Shown here piece by piece: positions 39,462 through 48,815 of a stretch of DNA of 64,000 nucleotides (its first letter is position 1; every line of letters starts with the position of its first letter). A program made the translations under genes and the position numbers. The notes beneath the pieces are model-generated. The model worked only from the letters and a program-made list of their open reading frames with translations, did no database searches and had not been told where the DNA came from. The DNA comes from Desulfitobacterium_A nosdiversum. GTDB lineage: Bacteria; Bacillota; Desulfitobacteriia; Desulfitobacteriales; Desulfitobacteriaceae. The stretch covers positions 620,001 to 684,000 of the forward strand of contig NZ_CP172056.1 of NCBI RefSeq assembly GCF_049860565.1, given 5' to 3'.

Positions 39462-40247
39462 TTACACCTTTCTGCGAGCTATTTCATAGAGGATAATTCC
39501 TGTCGCGACAGCCACATTAAGAGATTCTACCTCATTGCTCATGGGTAAGGTTACGCGGGTTAGTTCAGGTGAACGAAAAACTTCTGAAGGTCCATTTCCT
39601 TCATTACCTACAACTAAAGCCAGTGGAAACAAACACTTCGTTTCGTATAAAGAATCCCCCTCAATATCCCCAGTCATAATTTTTATGCTTTTGGACCGAA
39701 CAAAAGCGACCACATCCTGAGGGGAGCAATCCGTCAAAACTTTTAAACCAAACACCGTCCCCATTGTACTGCGTAAAACCTTCGGATTATAAAGGTCTAC
39801 AGTTCCTGCTGTTAAACATACTTGATGGACTCCAGCCGCTAACGCAGTGCGAAGAATCGTCCCAAGGTTCCCAGGATCCTGAATTCCATCGACAATTAAT
39901 AGTACGGTTTGCGAATCAATCTCCAAATCGCTCCAGGTTAGATTCTTAACTCCAACGACAGCAATTATGCCTTGGGGTTCTTCCGTATCACTCATCTTCC
40001 GCAGAACTTTTTCATCAACCTCGATGATTGCAACTCGGCGCTCATGAAGAATATCTTGAAGCGAGGACCAGTTTTCCTTTTCTTTTTCAGGACAGACGTA
40101 AATCTGACGAATTTCCGCCTTTCGCCGGACGGCTTCCTCAACAAAACGCCAGCCTTCAATCAGAAACTCTCCATGATCCTTGCGCGTTTTGCGTTTTTGC
40201 AGAGCCACAATATGTTTAACCTGCTCATTTTGCAGTGAGGTCAGCAT
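39462..40247 (-). CDS. TrmH family RNA 2'-O-methyltransferase
   Basis: SpoU fold. N-terminal substrate-binding domain (about 1-95) and knotted SAM domain with VDGIQDPGNLGTILRTA, LALVVGNEGNGPS and the final VESLNVAVATGIILYE. 261 residues. Close to RlmB/YsgA-type proteins of Firmicutes, which also sit next to pheST and rplT. The target base is unknown. Confidence 0.88.
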   Translation of the reverse strand: MLTSLQNEQVKHIVALQKRKTRKDHGEFLIEGWRFVEEAVRRKAEIRQIYVCPEKEKENWSSLQDILHERRVAIIEVDEKVLRKMSDTEEPQGIIAVVGVKNLTWSDLEIDSQTVLLIVDGIQDPGNLGTILRTALAAGVHQVCLTAGTVDLYNPKVLRSTMGTVFGLKVLTDCSPQDVVAFVRSKSIKIMTGDIEGDSLYETKCLFPLALVVGNEGNGPSEVFRSPELTRVTLPMSNEVESLNVAVATGIILYEIARRKV

Positions 40248-40288
40248 TATTTTTCACCCCGTCAGTCATGGTTGATACATATATACGA

Positions 40289-40310
40289 AAAGGGTGCGTA
40301 TGCACCCTTT
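40289..40310 (-). terminator. Terminator after rplT
   Basis: AAAGGGTGC-GTAT-GCACCCTTT perfect stem, followed on the minus strand by TCGTATATAT. A weak T run, so some read-through to the methyltransferase gene is possible. Confidence 0.65.
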
Positions 40311-40313
40311 GAT

Positions 40314-40676
40314 TTATTTTGCGTTGATTTGCGCTTTAGCTACATTGACTAATTCAGTGAAAGCAGCAGTATTGTTAATCGCAAGCTCAGCTAAGATTTT
40401 GCGGTTAACCGATACGCCAGCCTTTTTTAAACCGTTCATCATACGGCTGTAAGAAAGACCGTTCATGCGGGCAGCTGCATTGATTCGAGCAATCCACAAT
40501 TTACGGAAATCACCTTTCTTATCTTTACGGTGAGCATATGCATAGGCTAAGGATTTCAGAACTTGTTCATTTGCAGGGCGGAAGAGTTTACTCTTAGCAC
40601 CACGAAAACCTTTAGCCAGTTTTAAAACTTTTTTATGACGCTGATGCTTCGTTACCCCTCTTTTAACACGGGCCAT
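40314..40676 (-). CDS. rplT: Ribosomal protein L20
   Basis: 120 residues beginning ARVKRGVTKHQRHKKVLK, basic throughout, typical L20. It assembles early on 23S and in Firmicutes feeds back on the infC-rpmI-rplT leader. Last gene of that operon. Confidence 0.96.
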   Translation of the reverse strand: MARVKRGVTKHQRHKKVLKLAKGFRGAKSKLFRPANEQVLKSLAYAYAHRKDKKGDFRKLWIARINAAARMNGLSYSRMMNGLKKAGVSVNRKILAELAINNTAAFTELVNVAKAQINAK

Positions 40677-40784
40677 AGCGAAGACCTCCTTATTCGTTTT
40701 AATAGGGTTGTCCTATCGGACTAAGGCAGAGTAACCTTTAAGCGGTAACTCTCTAAACCCCTATCCCGACAACCGGCTTTGAGA

Positions 40785-40982
40785 TTATAGATATGCAACC
40801 AAACGGGCAATGCGTTTTGCATCAGTTTTATGCATAACCGTTGATTTGCGAAGATTACGTTTGCGTTTCGGAGATTTCTTCTCCAGGATGTGGCTTGTAT
40901 AGCCATGGAAACGCATAATTTTACCCGTTCCTGTTTTCTTAAAACGTTTCGCGGCTCCGCGATGAGTTTTCATTTTTGGCAT
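40785..40982 (-). CDS. rpmI: Ribosomal protein L35
   Basis: 65 residues beginning PKMKTHRGAAKRFKKTGTGK, typical L35. Lies 21 bases after infC and 108 before rplT. Confidence 0.96.
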   Translation of the reverse strand: MPKMKTHRGAAKRFKKTGTGKIMRFHGYTSHILEKKSPKRKRNLRKSTVMHKTDAKRIARLVAYL

Positions 40983-41003
40983 TTGGGTGATCCCCCTCTC
41001 ATG

Positions 41004-41519
41004 TTAGTCATGTTTGACAGGCGTCAAGATCATTATCATGTTACGCCCTTCCAGCTTAGGTTCACGCTCTATACTAGCCTCTGCTTTACAGAACTCCGCA
41101 AGGCGTAAACATAACGTTTTTCCTAAGTCGGGATGTGTAATCTCCCGTCCGCGGAACATAATTGTTACTTTAACCTTATCGCCATCTGTTAAAAAGCGTT
41201 GGGCATTGCGTGCTTTTGTTTCGAAGTCATGATTCTCAATATTAGGACGCAATTTGACTTCTTTGATTTCTGTCGTCCGCTGTTTCTTGCGGGCTTCTTT
41301 GTCTTTTTTAGCCTGCTCATATTTGTATTTCCCATAATCCATGAGCTTACAAACTGGCGGCTTAGCTGTCGGAGCGATCTCGACCAAATCTACAGACTTA
41401 TCCATAGCAATTTGGAGAGCCTCTCTAAGCTGTACTATCCCGAGTTGTTCCCCCTCTTCACCTACAAGGCGAACTTCCCGAGCCCGGATTTCATCATTAA
41501 TCCGTAAATCCTTACTAAT
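41004..41519 (-). CDS. infC: Translation initiation factor IF-3
   Basis: N-terminal domain SKDLRINDEIRAREVRLVG, linker, and C-terminal domain ending MIMILTPVKHD; 171 residues. The start is taken as AUU at 41519: GGGGGTGG lies 6-7 bases upstream and the protein then begins at the family start. An in-frame ATG at 41537 lies inside the ribosome site. AUU starts are known for infC and allow IF-3 to limit its own translation. Confidence 0.93.
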   Translation of the reverse strand: MSKDLRINDEIRAREVRLVGEEGEQLGIVQLREALQIAMDKSVDLVEIAPTAKPPVCKLMDYGKYKYEQAKKDKEARKKQRTTEIKEVKLRPNIENHDFETKARNAQRFLTDGDKVKVTIMFRGREITHPDLGKTLCLRLAEFCKAEASIEREPKLEGRNMIMILTPVKHD

Positions 41520-41539
41520 AGCAAACCACCCCCACATTT

Positions 41540-41685
41540 AATTTCCTTTTAAATAAATAAAAGACGGGCGAACTACCACCCGTCTTCATAAGCAAATCAT
41601 GAGCATATAAACTCAAGACTCGAAGATACCTCATCGACTTGAGCCATGAGGTGAGAAGCGGATGGCTTCTTCTTGAACATTCAAT
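41540..41685 (-). promoter_or_regulatory. infC leader (L20-leader type) with attenuator hairpin
   Basis: About 150 bases of structured leader; near its end AGACGGG pairs with CCCGTCT (41562-41585), followed on the minus strand by TTTTATTTATTT. The conserved Firmicute infC-rpmI-rplT leader is controlled by L20; the match here is by position and terminator, not by alignment. Confidence 0.65.
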
Positions 41686-41714
41686 ATTATATTTGTTTAA
41701 GATGCTTTTGTCAA
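41686..41714 (-). promoter_or_regulatory. infC operon promoter
   Basis: Perfect TTGACA, 17-base spacer, TATAAT on the minus strand. Confidence 0.85.
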
Positions 41715-41780
41715 ATTAATTCATATTGTAAAAAAATCTTAGGCTAAGTTAGTAACAGTCAAGTTAGTGAATGTCGCGTA

Positions 41781-42022
41781 GCTTCTCACACATCCGCTCA
41801 CTTAGTCGCTCCGGGGCTTGCGCACCCGCTTTCGTAGCAGCTATCTTCAGCGGATAAGCATTCTTTGGAGATAGCCGCTTCGAGCGAAAATGTCCACCGG
41901 ACACTTTCGTGCCAAACCTCAGGGTAATACCTGAAGCGAACCAGTGGCTACGCTATGCTACGAAAGCGTCGTGCGCTTAAGCGCCCCTCCGCAAAAATCG
42001 TTCACGTCTGTGTGAGAAGGCT
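41781..42022. repeat. 242-bp palindromic (MITE-like) intergenic element
   Basis: Outer arms AGCTTCTCACACA (41781) and TGTGTGAGAAGGCT (42009-42022) and inner arms CGCTTTCGTAGCA (41827-41839) and its complement (41956-41968) are nested, with GCGCAC/GTGCGC between. Smaller hairpins lie in the middle, including a 25-nt one at 41885-41909. No open reading frame. Such elements are usually multicopy. Confidence 0.7.
41885..41909. repeat. 25-nt hairpin repeat within the palindromic element
   Basis: Arms CGAAAATGTCC and GGACACTTTCG around ACC, one mismatch at the sixth pair. Core TCCACCGGA. Confidence 0.6.
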
Positions 42023-42201
42023 ACTGCTTATAGGTCTTTTTCAACTATATTAGCTATAAAGCTTTATAGCTTCATTAGCCTTTATAGTTTATTAGCTTTC
42101 GACTTAGAGTCTTTTCAAAGCTCCGTACAGTTCTGTGTTTTATCCCATTAATGTGTTTTAATCCTACTCATTAGAGATTGTTTGATTTGTACTTACTGCG
42201 A

Positions 42202-44118
42202 TTAAACCAAAGTCTTCTTGCTTGCGATTTCTTCTTTAATCATAGCGATAAATTCATCTAAGGACATTTTTTCGCCGGAGTTTCCTTGACCATAACGACG
42301 TACGGCAACAGATCCTGATTCGGCTTCTTGGTCACCGACGACAAGGGCGAACGGAATTTTCTCGGTTTGAGCTTCACGGATCTTGTAACCGATCTTTTCA
42401 CGGCGTTCGTCGACTTCGGCACGGATTTCGAGATCAATTAACTTGCTGGCGACTTCTTTTGCATACGCTTGATGCTTTTCGCTGATAGGCAGAAGCCGAA
42501 CTTGAACCGGAGCCAGCCAGGTTGGAAAGGCACCTGCATATTGCTCGGTAAGGAGGGCGATAAAACGTTCGATACTTCCATAAACAACACGGTGAATCAT
42601 AACTGGACGATGCTTTTGACCGTCTTCGCCAATATACGTTAAATCGAATTTCTCCGGCATTTGGAAGTCGAGCTGAATTGTCCCGCATTGCCAGGTCCGT
42701 CCCAGGCAGTCTTGAAGATGGAAGTCAATTTTAGGACCGTAGAAGGCGCCGTCTCCAGGATTGATGGTATAAGGAAGTCCTTTTGTTTCAAGCGCATCCT
42801 TTAAGGCATTGGTTGCCATCTCCCAAGCTTCGTCAGAACCCATGGAGTCCTCCGGGCGGGTTGAAAGCTCAACATTATATTTAAAGCCAAAAACTTTATA
42901 GAAGTAATCAACAAGATCAATAACTCCAATAATTTCTTCCTTGATTTGAGAAGGAAGCATGAAAATATGAGCATCGTCCTGGGTAAAGTTCCGTACCCGG
43001 AGTAAACCGTGAAGCGCACCCGATAATTCATGACGATGGACTAACCCTAGCTCTCCTACCCTTAAGGGCAGATCACGATAACTTCTGAGCTTGGTTTTAT
43101 ACATAATCATACCGCCGGGGCAATTCATCGGTTTAACGGCATAATCCATATCATCGATCTTCGTAAAATACATATTGTCTTTATAGTGATCCCAGTGGCC
43201 GGATTGTTCCCAAAGACTGCGATTTAGGATAATTGGAGTTCTAATTTCGGAATATCCTCTTTTCCGATGCTCTTTGCGCCAGAAGTCTTCGAGTTCGTTC
43301 CGCAAAATCATACCCTTCGGATGGAAAAATGGGAATCCAGGTCCTTCATCATGCAAACTAAAGAGATCGAGCTCCAGACCGATTTTGCGATGATCCCGGC
43401 GTTTTGCTTCTTCCATCTTGAAAAGGTAATCATCCAAATCAGCTTGTTTTGCCCAAGATGTTGCATAGATACGCTGCAGCATCTTGTTTTTTTCGTTACC
43501 CCGCCAATAAGCCCCTGCTAAGTTAAGAAGCTTAAATGCCTTAATCTTGCCTGTGGATGGAATATGAGGTCCAGCACAAAGATCCGTAAAATTACCTTGG
43601 GTATACATCGAAATCGTGGCCTCTTCCGGCAGATCCTCGATGAGTTCAACTTTATATTTCTCTTCACGCTCGGTAAAGAAGTCCAAAGCCTCAGGGCGTG
43701 ACACTTCACGGCGCTCATAATGATAATCCTCTTTAGCCAGACGGTGCATTTCGGTTTCAATTTTTTCTAAATCTTCAGGTGTAAATACGTGTTCTGAATC
43801 AAAATCATAATAAAATCCGTTGGCGATGGCCGGTCCAATTCCCAGTTTTGTTCCTGGGAATAAATTTTGCACAGCTTGAGCTAAGAGATGGGAAGAAGAA
43901 TGACGAAGAACTTTCAATCCTTCATCACTGTCCAGAGTTAAGATCTCGACTTCTGCATCTTCATTTAAGGGATATGATAAATCTTTGTCCTCGCCATTGA
44001 TCTTACCTGCTACCGCTGCTTTTCCTAAGCCGCGTGAAATTGAGGCAGCCAATCCTGCAAGCGTAGTTCCTTGTTCAACTTCACGTACTGATCCGTCCTT
44101 TAATGTTACTTTAACCAT
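42202..44118 (-). CDS. thrS: Threonyl-tRNA synthetase
   Basis: TGS domain (1-62), editing domain with HSSSHLLAQA and the later cysteine/histidine motif YTQGNFTDLCAGPH, class II catalytic core with MNCPGGMIMY and RVRNFTQDDAHIF, and C-terminal anticodon domain. The ATG at 44118 follows GGGGAGTG; longer frames run into the T-box. 638 residues. Confidence 0.96.
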   Translation of the reverse strand: MVKVTLKDGSVREVEQGTTLAGLAASISRGLGKAAVAGKINGEDKDLSYPLNEDAEVEILTLDSDEGLKVLRHSSSHLLAQAVQNLFPGTKLGIGPAIANGFYYDFDSEHVFTPEDLEKIETEMHRLAKEDYHYERREVSRPEALDFFTEREEKYKVELIEDLPEEATISMYTQGNFTDLCAGPHIPSTGKIKAFKLLNLAGAYWRGNEKNKMLQRIYATSWAKQADLDDYLFKMEEAKRRDHRKIGLELDLFSLHDEGPGFPFFHPKGMILRNELEDFWRKEHRKRGYSEIRTPIILNRSLWEQSGHWDHYKDNMYFTKIDDMDYAVKPMNCPGGMIMYKTKLRSYRDLPLRVGELGLVHRHELSGALHGLLRVRNFTQDDAHIFMLPSQIKEEIIGVIDLVDYFYKVFGFKYNVELSTRPEDSMGSDEAWEMATNALKDALETKGLPYTINPGDGAFYGPKIDFHLQDCLGRTWQCGTIQLDFQMPEKFDLTYIGEDGQKHRPVMIHRVVYGSIERFIALLTEQYAGAFPTWLAPVQVRLLPISEKHQAYAKEVASKLIDLEIRAEVDERREKIGYKIREAQTEKIPFALVVGDQEAESGSVAVRRYGQGNSGEKMSLDEFIAMIKEEIASKKTLV

Positions 44119-44144
44119 TAGTTTCACTCCCCTAAAATAATAAA

Positions 44145-44398
44145 AACTCCCGTCCCGCAATGGGACGAGAGTTGATTCCCGTGGTTCCACCCAAATTTAT
44201 AATGCTAAAAAAGAGTTTTAACATTACAGACTTTGACCCTTAACGCGGGAAACGTTTAAACCTACTTTACTACTGTTTCAGTTTAACACTCCAGGCTGGT
44301 CTTCTCCTGCTTACCTATGAAAAATGCTTGCAGCCGATGGCATTTTCTCTCTGGCATAAGTTTAAACAAGATACTCTTCCTCTCATCGCTTTATCAGA
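44145..44398 (-). promoter_or_regulatory. T-box leader of thrS
   Basis: Minus strand T-box motif TTGGGTGGAACCACGGG (44178-44194), then terminator arms CTCTCGTCCC and GGGACGGGAG (44155-44181) with TTTTTATTATTTT after it. The specifier codon was not assigned. Confidence 0.88.
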
Positions 44399-44427
44399 AT
44401 TATATTCTCCCTTAGATACTTTGTCAA
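44399..44427 (-). promoter_or_regulatory. thrS promoter
   Basis: Perfect TTGACA, 17-base spacer, TATAAT on the minus strand; its -35 overlaps the ytxC stop codon. Confidence 0.85.
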
Positions 44428-45347
44428 ATCTTCTCGCAGATCAAACATCCATCTGAGCAATAACTTACACGACCATCAAACACATTAACAATGGTCTGTA
44501 ATGTATCTTTATAACCACTATAGCGGATATGGAGAACTATTTTGCGCGGAGCTACTGCAATTAAAGCGCTTACCAGCATATCTTCGTAAGAAAATTCATT
44601 TTCGGCAGTTCCAAAGGACAGATCGTCCATATATTGTTTTGTTACTTTTTTTCCTTCTTCGTTATAAAGATTAAATTTACCCTCAGAGGATATTCCAACA
44701 TGAAGAGTATCCATACGTGGCTCTTGGCTATCCACAAAATGCTTTAACAGCTCAATAAAATCAATATATTCCTTTTCCAGAATATGCTCGTCAACAACAT
44801 GAGCTACAGCTTTCTTGATCTCTTCTTTATAGTCCTGAGCCCGAAAACGTAAAAAACCTTCAATATCGAAAAAAGACTCTGTTTCTAAACACGCTACGAT
44901 TTGATTAATAAGGGTGGTTTTTCGGTTAATACGATAATTCGTCCATTCCGAAGGGCTTTGATTGAGATAATTTAAAACTTTGTCTAAGACCTGTTCACTC
45001 TCTTCCTTTTTCATGGGGTATTTCTTTTTCAACAGCCAGCGAACATGATCTTTTTCCCAATGGCGCAAAATAGTTTCCGCTAATGCATTTGCAAGATAGT
45101 AACTGTGAATTCGTTTTAATGTATTTTGCTCTTTACCATATTCCTCTGATGAAATCTGAAATTCGCAATCAATAAGCCAACGTTTTCCCTGTTGATATTC
45201 ATGGATAATGACCGGAAGTTCTTCCTGATCACGCAGTTCCCTCAAACGCTGACAAATGCTTTCCCGATAGTATTGAGTTCCAAGTTGTACGGAATGTTCC
45301 AACCCGCCATCCCTCCATAGTAGAGTATATGACCTGGTTGCGGTCAT
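44424..45347 (-). CDS. ytxC: Sporulation protein YtxC-like
   Basis: 307 residues with WEKDHVRWLLKKKY, RINRKTTLINQIVACL and FLRFRAQDYKEEI segments and a C-terminal cysteine-containing tail (CSDGCLICEKI). No membrane segment. YtxC lies just upstream of thrS in Bacillus as well. Role in sporulation not known in detail. No clear ribosome site is seen before the start. Confidence 0.75.
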   Translation of the reverse strand: MTATRSYTLLWRDGGLEHSVQLGTQYYRESICQRLRELRDQEELPVIIHEYQQGKRWLIDCEFQISSEEYGKEQNTLKRIHSYYLANALAETILRHWEKDHVRWLLKKKYPMKKEESEQVLDKVLNYLNQSPSEWTNYRINRKTTLINQIVACLETESFFDIEGFLRFRAQDYKEEIKKAVAHVVDEHILEKEYIDFIELLKHFVDSQEPRMDTLHVGISSEGKFNLYNEEGKKVTKQYMDDLSFGTAENEFSYEDMLVSALIAVAPRKIVLHIRYSGYKDTLQTIVNVFDGRVSYCSDGCLICEKI

Positions 45348-45549
45348 AATTTCGGTTAATGCACTTTTTTCTCATTTTTTTGCTTAAAATCAAGACAAGT
45401 GGTTTTTTGATCTTTGCAAAAAAATAGCCAAGAAACATCATCCGACTTTCCTACTATTTCCAGCTTGAAATCAACTTATACTTTTCGATCAAGTTTCTTC
45501 GTAAAAGCAACTTGCAGGTATTGGCTTTTTAAGTCCATAACTAAATAAA

Positions 45550-45573
45550 ACCCACCGATCTAAATCAGTGGGT
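45550..45573 (-). terminator. Terminator after speE
   Basis: ACCCACCGAT pairs with ATCAGTGGGT (one mismatch), then TTTTATTT on the minus strand. Confidence 0.8.
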
Positions 45574-45621
45574 CTCAAGTAAATCCATTATGTTATTAAC
45601 TCGTTTTACGAATAAAACAAA

Positions 45622-46476
45622 TTACTCCGTTGCTCCTGCTAGAAGCTCTTTAACATAGTTCGGGAGTGCGAAACTTCCTTTATGAATTTCGGTGTTGTAA
45701 TACTTGGTTTTTAGTCCAAGACGATTCCAAGCTTGCTCGTCAATATCGGTTAATGGATCATATTTTTTGGAAGCAAATCCAAAGAGCCAGTGGCCTGAAG
45801 GATAGGTAGGAATGTGTGCCTGATAAACTCTGCAAACAGGGAAAAATTCCCGAATACGCTTATGCGCTCTTTGCATTGATTTAGCATATGAATCATAGTA
45901 TGGGCTTTCATGCTGATTGACGAGAATCCCATCTTCTTTTAATGCCTTAAAGCAGTTGCCATAAAACTCTTTAGTAAACAGACCTTCTCCGGGACCAAAG
46001 GGATCGGTAGAATCAACGATAATAAGGTCATAAATATCTTCCTTGGAACGTACAAATTTTAACCCATCCTCAAAATAGAGATGGACTCTCGGATCATCCA
46101 GCTTACAAGCCGTTTGAGGCAGATATTCCCGACAGACATCCACAACCATTTTGTCAATTTCAACCATATCAATACTTTCGATGGTTACATAACGGGTAAG
46201 TTCCCTTACTGTTCCGCCATCTCCGGCACCGATAACCAGGACATTTTTAATCTTAGGGTTTGTCGCCATCGGAACATGCACAATCATATCATGATAGATG
46301 AATTCATCTTTTTCGGTAACCATCATTAATCCGTCAAGCGTAAAGAAAGTCCCAAATTCCTTCGAGTTGAATACGTCAATTCTCTGGAACTCGCTTTGTC
46401 CGGTAAAAAGAGGTTTGTCTACCCTAATCGAAAAACGGACATTATCAGTGTGCTGTTCGGTATACCATAATTCCAT
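45622..46476 (-). CDS. speE: Spermidine synthase
   Basis: Aminopropyltransferase joining putrescine and decarboxylated SAM. Motifs LVIGAGDGGTVREL, MVEIDKMVVDVC and IVDSTDPFGPGEGLF. 284 residues. Three bases after speA, so translated with it. No speD is in the window. Confidence 0.95.
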   Translation of the reverse strand: MELWYTEQHTDNVRFSIRVDKPLFTGQSEFQRIDVFNSKEFGTFFTLDGLMMVTEKDEFIYHDMIVHVPMATNPKIKNVLVIGAGDGGTVRELTRYVTIESIDMVEIDKMVVDVCREYLPQTACKLDDPRVHLYFEDGLKFVRSKEDIYDLIIVDSTDPFGPGEGLFTKEFYGNCFKALKEDGILVNQHESPYYDSYAKSMQRAHKRIREFFPVCRVYQAHIPTYPSGHWLFGFASKKYDPLTDIDEQAWNRLGLKTKYYNTEIHKGSFALPNYVKELLAGATE

Positions 46477-46479
46477 CGT

Positions 46480-47928
46480 TTATTCCTCCACTACTTTGAT
46501 CTTTTCAATAGCCATATCTTCTGTTCCCGTTAAGAAACAACCCTTAGCCTTCGCATAAGCAATGTAGTCAATGATTTCTTGAGTTATCCGTTCTCCCGGC
46601 GCCAAAATGGGAATGCCCGGCGGATAAGCCATAACAAATTCGCCGCAAATATACCCTTTACTATTCTGAATCGCCACAGAATGCTGATTTGAGTAGAAGG
46701 CCTGCTGAGGCGGCATCACAACTTCAGGATTAATATACTCATGATCAAACATTCCTGCCTTATCCCGTGTATGCAGTCTTTTGATTTCTGAGAGGGAGGA
46801 TACCAGGCGTTCTAAAGCCAAAGCTCTGTCCCCCACGGAAATAATCGCGAGAATGTTGCCGATATCTCCAAATTCGATTTGTATTCCATAATCATCACGC
46901 AGAATATCATAGACTTCAATTCCGGCTAAGCCAATTTCACGGGTATAAACTGACAGCTTTGTGCAATCGAAATCAAATACAGAATCGCCATTAATCAGTT
47001 CTTTTGAAAAAGCATAATAGCCGCCGATTTTATTGATTTCATCCCGTGCATAGTTAGCCAGCGAAGAAACTTTATTAAAAATAGCTTTTCCATCAAGCGC
47101 TAAGTTGCGTCGAGAAATATCCAAAGAGGAAAGCAAAAGATAAGACCCGCTGGTGGTTTGCGTCAAATTAATGGTTTGCCGCACATGACCCACACTCAGT
47201 TGATTATTGATCAATAAAAATGAGCTTTGGGTTAATGATCCGCCCGTTTTATGCATACTCACTGCCGACATATCAGACCCTGCCGCCATTGCGCTAAGGG
47301 GCATATTCTCTCCGAAATAAAAATGAGTTCCATGAGCCTCATCAACCAGCACATACATATGGTGGCGATGGGCAAGCTCAGTAATAGATTTTAAATCCGA
47401 ACAAATTCCATAATACGTTGGGTTATTAACAAAAATCGCTTTAGCATCCGGGTTTTCGGCAATCGCTTTCCTTACATCGTCAATAGCCATCCCTAAGGGG
47501 ATGCCCAACTTTTTATTCACGCCTGGATTAACATAAACAGGAATTGCTCCGCTTATGATAAGCGCATTTATCGCACTTCTATGTACATTCCGCGGCATAA
47601 TAATCTTTTCGCCTTGTTTGCAGACGCTCATAATCATCGCCTGAACAGCCGAGGTCGTTCCATTAACCATAAAAAAAGCGTGCTTCGCTCCAAAAGCATC
47701 CGCCGCTAATTCTTCGGCCTCTTTAATAACAGAAACAGGGTGAACAAGATTATCCAGCGGCTTCATTGAGTTAACATCAACTGAAAGGCATTTCTCACCT
47801 AAAAAATCGGTCAGCTCGGGGTTTCCTTTGCCTTGTTTATGTCCAGGCACGTCAAAGGGAACCACCCGCATTGACCGGTATTTTTTTAATGCTTCGTAAA
47901 TTGGCGCCTTGGCTTGCCCAACTGACAC
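46480..47928 (-). CDS. speA: Arginine decarboxylase (Orn/Lys/Arg decarboxylase, fold-type I)
   Basis: PLP enzyme. PFDVPGHKQGKG near the N-terminus, VDEAHGTHFYFGE and the PLP lysine in MHKTGGSLTQSS near residue 226. Arginine as substrate is inferred from linkage to agmatinase and spermidine synthase; lysine or ornithine cannot be excluded. GTG at 47928 has AAAGGTGG 8 bases upstream; a GTG at 47940 overlaps that site. 482 residues. Confidence 0.88.
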   Translation of the reverse strand: MSVGQAKAPIYEALKKYRSMRVVPFDVPGHKQGKGNPELTDFLGEKCLSVDVNSMKPLDNLVHPVSVIKEAEELAADAFGAKHAFFMVNGTTSAVQAMIMSVCKQGEKIIMPRNVHRSAINALIISGAIPVYVNPGVNKKLGIPLGMAIDDVRKAIAENPDAKAIFVNNPTYYGICSDLKSITELAHRHHMYVLVDEAHGTHFYFGENMPLSAMAAGSDMSAVSMHKTGGSLTQSSFLLINNQLSVGHVRQTINLTQTTSGSYLLLSSLDISRRNLALDGKAIFNKVSSLANYARDEINKIGGYYAFSKELINGDSVFDFDCTKLSVYTREIGLAGIEVYDILRDDYGIQIEFGDIGNILAIISVGDRALALERLVSSLSEIKRLHTRDKAGMFDHEYINPEVVMPPQQAFYSNQHSVAIQNSKGYICGEFVMAYPPGIPILAPGERITQEIIDYIAYAKAKGCFLTGTEDMAIEKIKVVEE

Positions 47929-47957
47929 GAAAACCACCACCTTTATTTAACCCTAAC

Positions 47958-47986
47958 ATTATACCCTTGCATTATGTATTTTACAA
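47958..47986 (-). promoter_or_regulatory. speA-speE promoter
   Basis: Minus strand TTGTAA, 17-base spacer, TATAAT. Confidence 0.7.
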
Positions 47987-48029
47987 TTAAGAAATAATCG
48001 TAAAAAATCTATTGATAGTGATATTTAAA

Positions 48030-48071
48030 TAAAAATAAAAAACCCTTAAAATCTAAAGATTTTAAGGGTTT
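48030..48071 (-). terminator. Terminator of the tRNA operon
   Basis: AAACCCTTAAAATC and its complement (48040-48053, 48058-48071) with a 4-base loop, followed on the minus strand by TTTATTTTTATTT. Confidence 0.88.
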
Positions 48072-48084
48072 TCTTAGTTTCATA

Positions 48085-48161
48085 TGGTGGGTTTGAGAGG
48101 ACTCGAACCTCCGACCCCCACGATGTCAACGTGGTACTCTAACCAGCTGAGCTACAAACCC
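48085..48161 (-). tRNA. tRNA-Val (GAC)
   Basis: Complete cloverleaf; anticodon loop TTGACAT; CCA encoded. Last of seven tRNAs. Confidence 0.95.
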
Positions 48162-48168
48162 ATATATA

Positions 48169-48257
48169 TGGTGCCGATGACCGGAATCGAACCGGTACGG
48201 GCTTTAGGGCCCGCGGGATTTTAAGTCCCGTGCGTCTGCCAGTTCCGCCACATCGGC
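48169..48257 (-). tRNA. tRNA-Leu (TAA)
   Basis: Long variable arm (89 bases); anticodon loop CTTAAAA; CCA encoded. Confidence 0.95.
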
Positions 48258-48272
48258 AAAATTGATGAAATT

Positions 48273-48346
<74 letters not shown>

Positions 48347-48353
48347 AAAATAA

Positions 48354-48428
48354 TGGAGCGGGTGACGAGATTCGAACTCGCGACTTTCACCTTGGCAAGG
48401 TGACACTCTACCACTGAGTTACACCCGC
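48354..48428 (-). tRNA. tRNA-Gly (GCC)
   Basis: Acceptor GCGGGTG; anticodon loop TTGCCAA; ends TCCA. Confidence 0.95.
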
Positions 48429-48429
48429 A

Positions 48430-48505
<76 letters not shown>

Positions 48506-48510
48506 AAATA

Positions 48511-48587
48511 TGGCGACCCCGATCGGATTTGAACCGACGATCTCCTGCGTGACAGGCAGGCATGTTAAACCACTACACCACGGGGCC
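48511..48587 (-). tRNA. tRNA-Asp (GTC)
   Basis: Acceptor GGCCCCG; anticodon loop CTGTCAC; CCA encoded. Confidence 0.95.
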
Positions 48588-48603
48588 AAGATCGAGGTTC
48601 ATT

Positions 48604-48679
<76 letters not shown>

Positions 48680-48698
48680 GGCTCAACTGACGAATTTT

Positions 48699-48727
48699 AG
48701 TATACACAAAAATCGTTGTTGTGTCAA
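48699..48727 (-). promoter_or_regulatory. tRNA operon promoter
   Basis: Minus strand TTGACA, 17-base spacer, TATACT, 20 bases before tRNA-Val. Confidence 0.85.
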
Positions 48728-48815
48728 AGATTTTTTGCAGATTTACGCCAAAATAATTATGGTATTTTAAGCGTATTTTACCTATTCCTTATTTAGAAGC
48801 GAATTATCGTGATTT

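Noticed and set aside
42052..42071. 20-bp perfect palindrome (AGCTATAAAG and its complement)
   Set aside because: AT-rich with no T run and no clear partner; likely part of decayed intergenic sequence, not a supportable operator.
45229..45441. 70-codon frame upstream of ytxC
   Set aside because: Overlaps the ytxC start in another frame, lysine-rich low-complexity, no ribosome site.
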